From the NCBI GenBank assembly GCA_001509375.1, contig LGFT01000021.1, forward strand, positions 1 through 51,820: a stretch of 51,820 nt of DNA, read 5' to 3'. The position numbers and the translations under genes are program-made. The notes under the pieces were generated by a model. It did no database searches. It was not told where the DNA came from and saw only the letters and a list, made by a program, of their open reading frames with translations. Below, in pieces: positions 1 through 8,201 of the stretch. Position 1 is the first letter of the stretch, and each line of letters opens with the position of its first letter. The stretch is from Methanothrix harundinacea (GTDB lineage Archaea > Halobacteriota > Methanosarcinia > Methanotrichales > Methanotrichaceae).

Positions 1-1132
1 CCACCGTCGCGATCTCGGCATCCCCTTTTATGTTAGCCATTATGACCTTGATGTCCTCCCCGAACTCGATCAGGGTTTGCCTGCATACGCCACAGGGGGC
101 GACCGGCTCCTTGGTGTCGGCGACGACGGCTAGCGCCTCAAACTTCATCTCCCCATCGCTGATGGCCGTGGCGATCGCCGTCCTCTCGGCGCAGATGGAG
201 GCGCCGCTGGAGGCGTTCTCCACGTTGGCAGCGGAGTACACTTTCCCTCCCTTGGTGAGGAGGGCCGCGCCGACCCGAAAGCCCGAGTATGGAGCGTAAG
301 CCCTCTCCAGGGCCTTCTTCGCCTCTTCTATCAGTCGATCGTACCCACCCTGGTAAGGGTGGGGGCCGCATCGGAGAGAGCCGATGTACATGCACTCCTC
401 GGGAGCTATGCTCGGGATCTTCATCTTATCGCCGTCACCAGTGAACTTCACGGGGGCTCCCCGGATGATCACGGCGGGAACGCCCTCATCCCCCTCGCCC
501 ATGACCACCTCCGCCGCTGAGACGAGGTTGTCGGCGACGGCCTTCCTCGTCACCTCCAGGGCCCTTCCGTAGAGGTCCTTCTGGCCCCGCGCATCCTCCA
601 CCGGGACGACGCCGTCACAGGCCAGGGCCACGCCGACGCACCCGAGGCGAAGAGGGTGGGTCCTGCTGTCGCCGATGACCACGCCGATCCTCTTTCCCGA
701 AGCCTCTTCCAGCCTCTTTCTTATCTGGGATGCTGACCTCTGGGGATCCTCCGGAAATAATACGACACATCCTGGCGGGGCGTTGGAGTGATCGATCCCG
801 GCGTTGGGGTAAAGAAAGCCATCCTTAATCGTCAGAACGACCCCGGGGATTCCGCCCATGATTCGATCAGAGCATCGGATGATGAGCTCCATCTCCCTCG
901 GGTCCTTTCTGTACTTCTCCGCCAGCTCCAGGGCTCGAGGGCTTGGGGTCACATTCAAGAGGTTCACCGCCCCGCCTTCGGCGGTGGCGACGGCGCTCTC
1001 TGCGATCACCAGGATGTCGTCCTCCTCGAGGTGGAGATCGGCTTTCTCCATACCCTGCCAGAGGATCTCCATCAGATCATCCCCCGGCTTCACCAGATCC
1101 GTCTTTATTCCGAGAACTTCCAAAAGCCTCAC
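1..1132 (-). CDS. CofE-type F420-0:glutamate ligase fused to cytidine deaminase (3' end outside window)
   Basis: One open frame of 377 codons runs from a GTG at 1132 off the left edge; I followed it codon by codon and found no stop or frameshift. Residues 1 to about 250 match the CofE/COG1478 family, which adds glutamate to F420-0. The key stretch IGDSRTHPLRLG lies near residue 152. From about residue 260 a cytidine deaminase domain follows: YSGFRVGAAL (near 279), the zinc/catalytic CAE in ICAERTAI (near 311) and the second zinc pair PCGVC (near 346). In most genomes these are separate enzymes, of F420 synthesis and of pyrimidine salvage. The GTG overlaps the upstream DHPS-family stop as GTGA, which suggests translational coupling. 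The CofE half could use a substrate other than F420-0. The domain calls are firm; the joint function is unknown. Confidence 0.85.
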   Translation of the reverse strand, partial: MRLLEVLGIKTDLVKPGDDLMEILWQGMEKADLHLEEDDILVIAESAVATAEGGAVNLLNVTPSPRALELAEKYRKDPREMELIIRCSDRIMGGIPGVVLTIKDGFLYPNAGIDHSNAPPGCVVLFPEDPQRSASQIRKRLEEASGKRIGVVIGDSRTHPLRLGCVGVALACDGVVPVEDARGQKDLYGRALEVTRKAVADNLVSAAEVVMGEGDEGVPAVIIRGAPVKFTGDGDKMKIPSIAPEECMYIGSLRCGPHPYQGGYDRLIEEAKKALERAYAPYSGFRVGAALLTKGGKVYSAANVENASSGASICAERTAIATAISDGEMKFEALAVVADTKEPVAPCGVCRQTLIEFGEDIKVIMANIKGDAEIATV

Positions 1133-2379
1133 CAATACCGCTTTGGATCCTCCAGCCTCTCCAGAGCTTCCCCGATGGCTCTGGCCACCGCGGGCAGTTG
1201 GAAGGGCTGACCCATAAGGTTTTTGATGAGGCCCTGGATCTGGGTCAGGGTTCCCAGGATCAGAATCTCCATCTCCCCAGGATCACAACGAAGGGCGCCC
1301 ATAGGGATCGCGGCGTCCCCGCCCCGGGCCAGCATCTCCTGTTTGATCACTATCGCCTCCATGGAAGTCAAGCCCCTAACGGCCAGGGTTCGAAAAGAGC
1401 CTTTGCCGCCGAGAGCTCTGCTGCCGCCCTCTCCAACCCCCAACTGCGCGAAGGTCCAGGAGAGGTCCTGGGGATGGCCCGAATGGGCTAAGACCTCTAC
1501 CTCGATTTCGCCTTCGGTCCCGGACGTCGACGGCCCACCTCGAACCGCCTCGGCCATCCTGATAGTCTCCAGTGAGGCTGCGACATCGTGGGTTCTGACG
1601 AGATGGGCCCCGTTGTAGACGGCAACGGCGGTGGCGGCGAGAGACCCCTGAAGCCTCTCGGCGGGTTTGGTCTTATTTAAAACCGCTCCGATGAAGGACT
1701 TTCTGGATACGGCGGCCATCACCGGCCTCTTCAGCACCCGAAGGCGGGGGAGGCCGTCCAGTATGGCGAGGTCGTGCCCCGGCCCCTTCGGCGGCGTCCA
1801 ATGGCCGATCCCGGGATCTATGGTCACCTTCTCGAGGGAGACGCCGGCCTCGGCGGCATCCTTCAGTCGACCACCCAAAGAAGCCACTATATTTCCCATC
1901 TCGAGGAGATCGCCGGGCCTCTCTTTTGAGGCCATAATTATGAGGGATGCGTCGTGATCGGCGACGGTTCGGGCCATGTAGGGGTCCAGAAGGCCGGAGA
2001 CGTCGTTTATGCAGGAGGCTCCCCTCGCCAGGGCCTCATCGGCGACCTTCGCTCTCTGGGTATCTACGGATATGGTGACGTCACCCTCCACGCCGCCTAA
2101 GACGACGTCGAGGGCGGGAAAGAGCCTCCTTTTCTCTTCCTCCTCGGGGATGGCGGGAGATCCCGGCGCCGTAGATACGGCACCCAAGTCCAGGACCTCC
2201 GCCCCCTCTTCGGCGAAGGATAAGGCTCGCTCAAGAACTGCATCCTGTCCCGCGAAGGACTCCTCGTAGAACGACTCGCGGCTGAGGTTGATCACTCCCA
2301 TCACCCTGACGGGATGGAAGTCTCCTAATCTGATATCGCCGATCAAGCCCTCGATGGTCAATTTCAACGCCCCACCCAA
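1129..2379 (-). CDS. folP: Archaeal dihydropteroate synthase-family protein with extra C-terminal domain
   Basis: A 416-residue protein. Residues about 20-275 form the DHPS barrel: GVINLSRESFYE, DLGAVSTAPGS, DPGIGHW, VSRKSFIG and a C-terminal RTHDVAAS that parallels the usual RVHDV. DHPS-family enzymes join a pterin pyrophosphate to an arylamine. Methanogens use tetrahydromethanopterin, so the likely acceptor is the methanopterin precursor rather than p-aminobenzoate (inference). Residues about 280-416 are an additional domain beyond the usual 270-residue length, found in archaeal members of the family; I cannot assign its function. The stop overlaps the GTG of the CofE fusion by four bases, so two cofactor genes are coupled. 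The symbol is a family symbol only. Confidence 0.8.
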   Translation of the reverse strand: MGGALKLTIEGLIGDIRLGDFHPVRVMGVINLSRESFYEESFAGQDAVLERALSFAEEGAEVLDLGAVSTAPGSPAIPEEEEKRRLFPALDVVLGGVEGDVTISVDTQRAKVADEALARGASCINDVSGLLDPYMARTVADHDASLIIMASKERPGDLLEMGNIVASLGGRLKDAAEAGVSLEKVTIDPGIGHWTPPKGPGHDLAILDGLPRLRVLKRPVMAAVSRKSFIGAVLNKTKPAERLQGSLAATAVAVYNGAHLVRTHDVAASLETIRMAEAVRGGPSTSGTEGEIEVEVLAHSGHPQDLSWTFAQLGVGEGGSRALGGKGSFRTLAVRGLTSMEAIVIKQEMLARGGDAAIPMGALRCDPGEMEILILGTLTQIQGLIKNLMGQPFQLPAVARAIGEALERLEDPKRYW

Positions 2380-2421
2380 TAATAATGGTCCACTTTAAAA
2401 CGTTATTCCAAGGATCGGCCA

Positions 2422-3207
2422 TCACTCCGAGAGCCTCAGCATCATGCCGGTCTTCCTCGCCCTCTCGATCGCCATGTTAAGGACCAACAGACTCGCTGCA
2501 AAGTAGAGGAGAGCAAGCCCCATTCCGAGAAGTATATGGTGAGACCCATAGCCATAGGCTGCCCTGTAGTACTCGAGAAAGTAGGTAAGAGGCGTCGACC
2601 TCGAGAGGAGCTGGAGGGGTCCGGGGAGGATCTCCACGGGGTAGTAGACCCCGCTCACCAGCATCATTATGCCGCTGAGGCTCCAGGCCGCGACGTCCGC
2701 CCTCTGGCCGAAGAGAAGGATCGATATGCATACCGCCATCCCGATAGAAGCGGCGGTGATGAACATCCCGGCGAGAAAGACGATGACGGTGACGGGGCCC
2801 CCGGCGAGAAAGTCGAAGCCGAAGAAGCGGGAGCTCGCCACGGCCAGGATGAGAAATACCACCGCCCCCCTGATGACTCCGAAGAGCAGAGCCCCAAAAA
2901 CCAGGTGATAGCCCCGAATCGGAGCCACGAAGGTCTGCTTGATGCTCTTGCTCCAGAGGTCGAAGAGGAGGATGTATGCGACGTCGATCTGGCTGATCTG
3001 AAGGATACTGAGGGCGATCGCTCCGACGAGGACGAAGGCCACCATATCGTCGGTCACCTCCAAAAACCTGGTAAGAAGGCCGATGGAGATAAGGCCTATG
3101 AAGGGCCAGAAGATCAACTCGAATACGGTGAATACGTTCCGCTTTGATATTATCCAGTTCTTGTAGGTCGCGGAGAGAAACTTGTTCACCTCACCTCGCC
3201 AATTCAA
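2422..3207 (-). CDS. ABC-2 type transporter permease
   Basis: A 261-residue hydrophobic protein with about six membrane segments, and the layout of ABC-2 exporter permeases: a cytoplasmic N-terminus, the segment FELIFWPFIGLISIG, and a YYPVEILPGPLQ loop before the last helices. It should form the channel for the ATPase whose gene overlaps it. The longest frame starts at a TTG at 3207, inside the ATPase gene. A GTG at 3189, just past the ATPase stop, is an equally possible start. The substrate cannot be read from the sequence; drug, lipid or polysaccharide exporters share this fold. Confidence 0.85.
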   Translation of the reverse strand: MNWRGEVNKFLSATYKNWIISKRNVFTVFELIFWPFIGLISIGLLTRFLEVTDDMVAFVLVGAIALSILQISQIDVAYILLFDLWSKSIKQTFVAPIRGYHLVFGALLFGVIRGAVVFLILAVASSRFFGFDFLAGGPVTVIVFLAGMFITAASIGMAVCISILLFGQRADVAAWSLSGIMMLVSGVYYPVEILPGPLQLLSRSTPLTYFLEYYRAAYGYGSHHILLGMGLALLYFAASLLVLNMAIERARKTGMMLRLSE

Positions 3208-4114
3208 GGAAGACGTCCTCCAGATCGGGCTGATCTATGCCTATGTCCAGTATGTCTGCCCCCTCAAAGGCCTTAATTATCCTGCTCACGGCCCTCTCCG
3301 AGTGGTCGAAGACCATCTCCACCTTGCCGGGAGACGCCCTCACGTCCATGACCCCAGGGATTATCCGAAGCTTCATCGGGTCGAGATCCCCCTCATACTG
3401 GACGAAGATCCGATGCCCGATCTTCAGAGCCCTCTTCAGCTCGCCGGGGGTCCCGAGGGCGATCAGGCTCCCCCCCCGGAGGAATGCTATCCGATCGCAG
3501 AGTTCCTCCGCCTCAGGCATGTAATGGGTTGTGAGGACAACGGTGATCTCCTGCTCCTGGTAGATCTTTTTGATGAGGGCTCTCGTCTTCAATGCCATAT
3601 CCGGGTCGAGGCCAGAGGTCGGTTCGTCGAGAAAGAGGATCTCGGGCCGATTCAGGATCGACTTCGCGAGAGAGACCCTCTGCTTGGTGCCTGTAGACAG
3701 GGTCTCAAATTTCGAGTCGGCGTGAGCCTCCAGCTCGAAGGCCGAAATCGCCTCATCGACGGATCTCGCGAGATCTCGACCGTAGAGGCCGTAGAGCATC
3801 GCCGAGTGGTTCAGATTCTCCCTGACAGTGAGGCTCCAGGGGAAGTTGGGATTTCCGCTGCTGATGTTGATCCTTTCCCGCACGGCGTGGGTCTTTTTTT
3901 TGGCGTCGAGGCCGAAGACCTCCAGGCGGCCTTCGTCCGGCCGGATGAGGGTGGAGAAGATGGACATGAGGGTCGTCTTTCCGGCGCCGTTGGGTCCGAG
4001 GATGCCGAAGACTTCTCCCTCCTCGATGGATAGGGATACCTCATGAAGAACCTCCTTCTTCTTGAAGAGGCCCCTGAAACTCTTGCAGATCTTCTCTGCC
4101 CGCAACGCCAGCAT
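3191..4114 (-). CDS. ABC transporter ATP-binding protein (exporter type)
   Basis: A 307-residue ATPase. Walker A is GPNGAGKT near residue 40, the signature is LSTGTKQRVSLAKS, and Walker B with the catalytic glutamate is ILFLDEPTSGLDP, followed by an H-loop in LTTHYMPEAEEL. Residues after about 220 form the short C-terminal domain seen in ABC-2/CcmA-like exporters. It overlaps the permease downstream and follows, by 83 bases, the gene of a COG1361-type surface protein. Such trios of ATPase, permease and COG1361 protein recur in archaea. Confidence 0.92.
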   Translation of the reverse strand: MLALRAEKICKSFRGLFKKKEVLHEVSLSIEEGEVFGILGPNGAGKTTLMSIFSTLIRPDEGRLEVFGLDAKKKTHAVRERINISSGNPNFPWSLTVRENLNHSAMLYGLYGRDLARSVDEAISAFELEAHADSKFETLSTGTKQRVSLAKSILNRPEILFLDEPTSGLDPDMALKTRALIKKIYQEQEITVVLTTHYMPEAEELCDRIAFLRGGSLIALGTPGELKRALKIGHRIFVQYEGDLDPMKLRIIPGVMDVRASPGKVEMVFDHSERAVSRIIKAFEGADILDIGIDQPDLEDVFLELAR

Positions 4115-4197
4115 AAGTTCCAGTGAATGCGGAGGTTGAAGATATCAATGGCGGTTTGATGAACGCCAGCTCGGCGATCGGAACGGAAAGTCGTTAT

Positions 4198-5232
4198 CTA
4201 TCTCCAGAACCGGAAGCTCAAGCTTCGCCTCCGAGGCGGCCGGTTCATCCTCTCGCGGACTAGCCAGAAGGCCACAAGGGCTGAGACCCCCGAAAGGATC
4301 CCTAATAAAACAAGCTTCAGCTGAGCACCCTCGGCCGAAACTACATTCAGAGGTATGGAAAGAGATGCAACTCCTCCATCGTGACTGATCTCGCAGCCGA
4401 TCCTGTACTCCTGAGGCGGGGCTGTCCCCTCTACCAAAACGTCAAAGCGAGCGACTGCGACCCCACCGGGGGGTATGTCACCGAGACGCGACCTATCTGT
4501 CAGGGGATTGAACGGCGATGCCGCCAGAAGCCGCGCGGTACAGTTCGCAGCCCTCCTATCTCCGGCGTTTCCGACGATGATGCTGATGGAACCCTTCTTG
4601 CCTGGGACGAGGTCGGACCTCGACTCCATCAGCTCCAGGGCTGGAGGGTCGCCCTCGACCGATAAGATGAGGTCCAGCTGGAGGCTTGAAGGAAGGTAGA
4701 GGGGTGAGGCGGTCCCGCTGCTGAAGCTGACGTCGACCTGGTGTTCATACTCTAGGTCGAGGCTGAGGGGGACGGGCCCCTCTGCTCCATCTTCGATCCT
4801 GAGATCGAACTCGATGACCGCCGTCTCCCCAGGGCCGAGAAGGTCGAGATGGACCGGCCCGGAGAGGACATCGATTTGTCCGCCGGTGCGAAGATCAGCC
4901 CTCAGGTTCGATGCGTCCAGACAGCCGAACTCCGCCAGCATCTCCTGAGCTGCCTCTTCCTCCGAGCCTGGAGGGACGGTTCCCGGAACGAGCCGGTCAA
5001 CGACGCCTTTGTTCGCCAAAACCAGTCTGAGGGTCCCTGGGGTTCCGGGGGCGAAGACCGGGTTGACGACAGAGACGTCTATTTTTGGCCCCCCCTCGAC
5101 CTTGTAGTGGTCGCCCGCGAACTGGACTCCACCAGAGACGGAAGCTGCACCTGCTGGGTTGGCTGCGAAGAGGGCTGAAAGTAGAAAAGCTACGAGCAGG
5201 CAAAGGGAAGAGCTTATTCGATCTGGGCGCAT
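4198..5232 (-). CDS. Membrane-anchored COG1361/CARDB-like surface protein
   Basis: A 344-residue protein with a signal peptide (hydrophobic 8-28, ending AGAAS) and a single C-terminal membrane helix (about 305-327) followed by a basic tail. The body carries two or three Ig-like CARDB/COG1361 repeats, for example the stretch around IIVGNAGDRRAANCT, where disordered-gap and PPGG-type motifs recur. It is probably exposed outside the cell and held by the C-terminal helix. It sits just upstream of the ABC-2 genes on the same strand and 73 bases after znuB, so it likely works with the exporter. The exact role is not known. Confidence 0.7.
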   Translation of the reverse strand: MRPDRISSSLCLLVAFLLSALFAANPAGAASVSGGVQFAGDHYKVEGGPKIDVSVVNPVFAPGTPGTLRLVLANKGVVDRLVPGTVPPGSEEEAAQEMLAEFGCLDASNLRADLRTGGQIDVLSGPVHLDLLGPGETAVIEFDLRIEDGAEGPVPLSLDLEYEHQVDVSFSSGTASPLYLPSSLQLDLILSVEGDPPALELMESRSDLVPGKKGSISIIVGNAGDRRAANCTARLLAASPFNPLTDRSRLGDIPPGGVAVARFDVLVEGTAPPQEYRIGCEISHDGGVASLSIPLNVVSAEGAQLKLVLLGILSGVSALVAFWLVRERMNRPPRRRSLSFRFWR

Positions 5233-5305
5233 GTCGATTGCCCTTTGTATCCTTGGCGTATAAGTTTGTTGTACAAGTCTAGCCAGAAAGGCGGAATAGT
5301 TCCCG

Positions 5306-6100
5306 TCATCGGGTCAGGAGGGTGCTGACAAAGAAGGTCGCTGCAGCAGCAAGAATAATCGTCGCACCCGAGGGGATGTTCAGCTGGTAGGATATGACCA
5401 GGCCGACGAAGACGAAGGATGCGCCCAGAAGGATCGAGAGGGCCATGATCCCCTTGATGCTCCGAGCGTGCTGCCTCCCGATGGCCCCAGGGATGGTGAG
5501 AAGAGCTATCACCAGGATTATCCCCACTATCTTTATTAGGACGACGACGCTGAGGGCCACCATGCATAAAAGCAGGAGGTGCAGCTCCTTCACCGGAAGG
5601 CCCACCGCCTCGCCGTAGCTTGGATCGAAGGAGAGGATCAATAGATCCTTGTTGAGGAGGGCCACAAGGACTAGCATGGCCAGGGTCAGGATCGATATCA
5701 GCCTCAGGTCGCCCCAGGATACGGCGAGGATGTTTCCGAAAAGGTAATCGAAGAGGTCTGGGGCGTATCCGCGGCTCACGCTCACAAAGACGATCCCAAG
5801 AGACATTCCGGCAGCCCAGAAGACGCCGATGGCGGTATCCTCCGAGACCTTCGACCGATCGCTGATCGCCCCTATCCCCAGGGCCGCCGCCACCGAGAAG
5901 AGGACCGCAAAGATGAGTGGGTCTTTTCCGATGAGGTAGCCGAGGCCGATCCCGCCGAAGGCGGTGTGGGCGATGCCTCCTCCGATGAAGACTATCCTGT
6001 TGAGGATGACGTAGACCCCGATGACGCCGCAGAGGATCGCAGCGACTATGCCGGCGAGAAGGGCCCTCTGCATGAACTCGTAGGCGAATATTTCGATCAT
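5306..6100 (-). CDS. znuB: Zinc-type ABC transporter permease ZnuB
   Basis: A 264-residue permease of the ABC-3 family with about eight membrane helices: it begins MIEIFAYEFMQRALLAG and contains the conserved GGGIAHTAFGGIGLGYLIG and IVGIILVIALLTIPGA segments. The ATG at 6100 lies immediately after the znuC stop (6103-6105). A longer frame back to 6163 would overlap znuC by 61 bases with an unlikely polar N-terminus, so I reject it. The protein passes zinc, or possibly manganese or iron, across the membrane. Zinc is preferred because of the partner ZnuA. Confidence 0.9.
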   Translation of the reverse strand: MIEIFAYEFMQRALLAGIVAAILCGVIGVYVILNRIVFIGGGIAHTAFGGIGLGYLIGKDPLIFAVLFSVAAALGIGAISDRSKVSEDTAIGVFWAAGMSLGIVFVSVSRGYAPDLFDYLFGNILAVSWGDLRLISILTLAMLVLVALLNKDLLILSFDPSYGEAVGLPVKELHLLLLCMVALSVVVLIKIVGIILVIALLTIPGAIGRQHARSIKGIMALSILLGASFVFVGLVISYQLNIPSGATIILAAAATFFVSTLLTR

Positions 6101-6102
6101 CT

Positions 6103-6861
6103 TCAGTCGTGCTCCCTCAAAACTCTGTGGGGTATGCCGTGGGCGATCATCTCCACGGGGCAATGGTAGGCCTCCTCGATCTCTTCGGCGGTCAGCTCCT
6201 TTGAGCCGTGGTAGTAGAGCTTTCTGCTGACGCAGGCAATCTTCTTGACGTAGGTCGATACAGCGCTGATGTCGTGGGATACCATGATGATCGTCATCTT
6301 CTCGTTCATATCACGAAGAAGCTCATAGAACTCTCGCTGTCGGGAGCTGTCTATCCCTGTGGCGGGCTCGTCCAGAAGGAGGAGATCGGGCTCTGAGACG
6401 AGGGCCCTTGCGACGAAGATCCTCTGTTGCTGGCCTCCCGATAGAGCTCCGATCTCTCTATCAGCGTGCTCCTCCATCCCCACCGCCTCGAGGGCCGATA
6501 GAGCTGCATCTTTATCTTCTGTAGAGTAGCGGCCGAGGAGCCCTCTTCTCCCGTATCGGCCCATTATCACCGCCTCCAGGGCGGTGATTGGAAAGTTCTT
6601 GTCAAAGAGGCTCTTTTGTGGGAGGTAGCCGACCCGCTTTCGAGCGGTTTCAGGGCTCATCCCATAGACGAGAACCTTTCCCCGGGAGGGCTTCAATAGC
6701 CCCAGGATCACCTTGAGGAGGGTCGTCTTCCCCCCGCCATTGGGGCCTATCAGCCCCAAGAAGTCTCCCTCTTTGACTTCCAGGGTAACGTCCTCCAGGA
6801 CAGTTCTGTCGTCCAATCGAACCCAGAGGTTCTCGATGGATACGGGATTTGGGCCGGTCAT
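6103..6861 (-). CDS. znuC: Zinc-type ABC transporter ATPase ZnuC
   Basis: A 252-residue ATPase. Walker A is GPNGGGKTTL near residue 40, the signature is LSGGQQQRIFVARAL, Walker B is LLLLDEPATGID, and the H-loop is in IIMVSHDIS. The GGGKT form of Walker A and the ALEAVIMGRYGRRG stretch are typical of ZnuC/TroB proteins. It starts 39 bases after znuA and its stop abuts the ATG of znuB. Confidence 0.92.
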   Translation of the reverse strand: MTGPNPVSIENLWVRLDDRTVLEDVTLEVKEGDFLGLIGPNGGGKTTLLKVILGLLKPSRGKVLVYGMSPETARKRVGYLPQKSLFDKNFPITALEAVIMGRYGRRGLLGRYSTEDKDAALSALEAVGMEEHADREIGALSGGQQQRIFVARALVSEPDLLLLDEPATGIDSSRQREFYELLRDMNEKMTIIMVSHDISAVSTYVKKIACVSRKLYYHGSKELTAEEIEEAYHCPVEMIAHGIPHRVLREHD

Positions 6862-6900
6862 CTCTGATTACTCCTTGCTGGCTCCTGTTTGGACCTCAGC

Positions 6901-7824
6901 TCAGCCTTCAAGGCTGGTGGCGATCTTCTGGCCCACGATCCTCATGTTCTCGATGTAGTCTTCGGCGAGAGGATCGAGGGGCACGACAAAGCCGTCGATC
7001 TCTTCTGCGATGATCTCTGCAGATTTCGGGTTGAAGTTGGGGTCTACGAAGATGGTGGTGATATTTTTCTCCCGGGCGACCTCGACGATCTCGGCTAGGT
7101 ACCTTGGGCCCGGCTCCTTCTCGCTCTCGAGGATCGCAACCTGGACGAGGCCGTAGTCCCGAGCGAAGTAGCCCCAGGAGGGGTGTAGGACGATGAACTC
7201 CTTCCTATTCGTCCCCGCGAAGGTCGAGTTCAGATCACGATCGAGCTCTGCAAGCTCGTCGAGGTAGTCGTCCCTATTTTTCCGATAGATATCGGCGTTC
7301 TCGGGATAGACCTCTACGAGCCCATGGTAGATGTTCTCGACGATGATCATGGCGTTCTGCGGCGAGAGCCAGATGTGGGGGTCGGCCGTCAGGATCTTCC
7401 CGTGGACCTCGCTCCCTCCCGAGGAAGCACCGTGATCATGGTCCTCGGATCCGATCGCTTCTATCAGGTCGACGCCGGCGGAGGCATCCACCACCAACAT
7501 CTTCTGGTTGGCCTGGATTATCCTCTCCATCCAGAGCTCGAGGCCAGCGCCGTTCTTGATGTAGAGGTCGGCGTCCTCCACATCCACCAGCTGGGACGGC
7601 GACGGCTCGAAGGTATGGGGGCTAGTCCCCGGCGGGATGAGGACCGTGACCGATACCCGATCCCCGCCCACCATCTTCGAGAAATGGCCGAGGGGGACGG
7701 TGGACGCGACGACGTTGACCTTGCCGGTCTCCTCCTGAGAAGCTTCCTCGTCGTTGGAAATGCAGCCGCATAAAAGGGACGCCGAGATCGCCAGCGCCAG
7801 GGCGAATATGCACCTCAAGCTCAA
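6901..7824 (-). CDS. znuA: Zinc-binding lipoprotein ZnuA
   Basis: A 307-residue cluster A-I substrate-binding protein. I place the start at a TTG at 7824, with a strong GGAGGTG seven bases upstream and an overlap (TTGA) with the preceding small gene; the frame extends further, but only into that gene. The N-terminus is a lipoprotein signal ending in the lipobox LLCGC, so the protein is tethered outside the membrane. Metal ligands are visible in SPHTFEPSP, DPHIWLSP and LHPSWGYF plus the aspartate in FVDPNF. A short His-rich loop, DHDHGASSGG, near residue 125 is the zinc-specific loop of ZnuA, though shorter than in many bacteria. Confidence 0.9.
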   Translation of the reverse strand: MSLRCIFALALAISASLLCGCISNDEEASQEETGKVNVVASTVPLGHFSKMVGGDRVSVTVLIPPGTSPHTFEPSPSQLVDVEDADLYIKNGAGLELWMERIIQANQKMLVVDASAGVDLIEAIGSEDHDHGASSGGSEVHGKILTADPHIWLSPQNAMIIVENIYHGLVEVYPENADIYRKNRDDYLDELAELDRDLNSTFAGTNRKEFIVLHPSWGYFARDYGLVQVAILESEKEPGPRYLAEIVEVAREKNITTIFVDPNFNPKSAEIIAEEIDGFVVPLDPLAEDYIENMRIVGQKIATSLEG

Positions 7825-8120
7825 ATCTCCACCTCCTTCAGGACCTTGCCGATGTATCTGGTCTTGGTTTTGCCGTCTTCCTTCCAGTAGCAGTACCAGT
7901 AGGGTCCGTGAGGACATTTCTTGCACTCTTTGCCGCAGTAGATCCACTCCTGCCGGTAGGTGACGGAGGCGGGCCTCCTCTCTTCGATATCGGCCTTGCG
8001 GCCATCCCCTTCAGAAAGTTCTTCACGATGGGAGATCAGCCGGTCGACGTAATCTCTGATCTCCAGGAGGTGGGGAAGGTCCTCTTCAGCCAACTCGTCC
8101 AGGATATGTTTTGGGATCAC
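7821..8120 (-). CDS. Small DUF6788-like protein, first gene of zinc operon
   Basis: A 99-residue protein from a GTG at 8120. The C-terminal half holds CGKECKKCPHGPYWYCYW followed by KTRYIGK. This is the CGK-x-CxxC-x-HGPYxYxYW pattern of small archaeal and bacterial proteins annotated DUF6788, often encoded next to mobile or regulatory genes. The N-terminal half is acidic and helical. The three cysteines could bind a metal, which would suit a place at the head of a zinc uptake operon, but no function is established. The stop overlaps the TTG of znuA, so the two are translationally coupled. Confidence 0.6.
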   Translation of the reverse strand: MIPKHILDELAEEDLPHLLEIRDYVDRLISHREELSEGDGRKADIEERRPASVTYRQEWIYCGKECKKCPHGPYWYCYWKEDGKTKTRYIGKVLKEVEI

Positions 8121-8126
8121 GGCGTA

Positions 8127-8175
8127 TTCTTATGTAACCTGATCAGTTAAATCTTTTCCTCAAGTTACATAAGAA
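8127..8175 (-). promoter_or_regulatory. Candidate metalloregulator operator and promoter of the zinc operon
   Basis: A perfect 12-base inverted repeat, TTCTTATGTAAC (8127-8138) and GTTACATAAGAA (8164-8175), is separated by 25 bases. Read on the minus strand, the gap contains a TATA-like GATTTAACT about 25-30 bases before the GTG at 8120, so the two arms flank the likely TATA box and one covers the start site. This is what a repressor-controlled archaeal promoter would look like, and a zinc-responsive regulator is the natural candidate. A small palindrome, CTGATCAG (8139-8146), sits inside. Confidence 0.55.
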
Positions 8176-8201
8176 CATCCCAGATACCAGAAGATGATCG
8201 G

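Noticed and set aside
30-572. Plus-strand frames opposite the CofE-deaminase fusion
   Set aside because: They are antisense to a clearly recognisable gene and have no family features.
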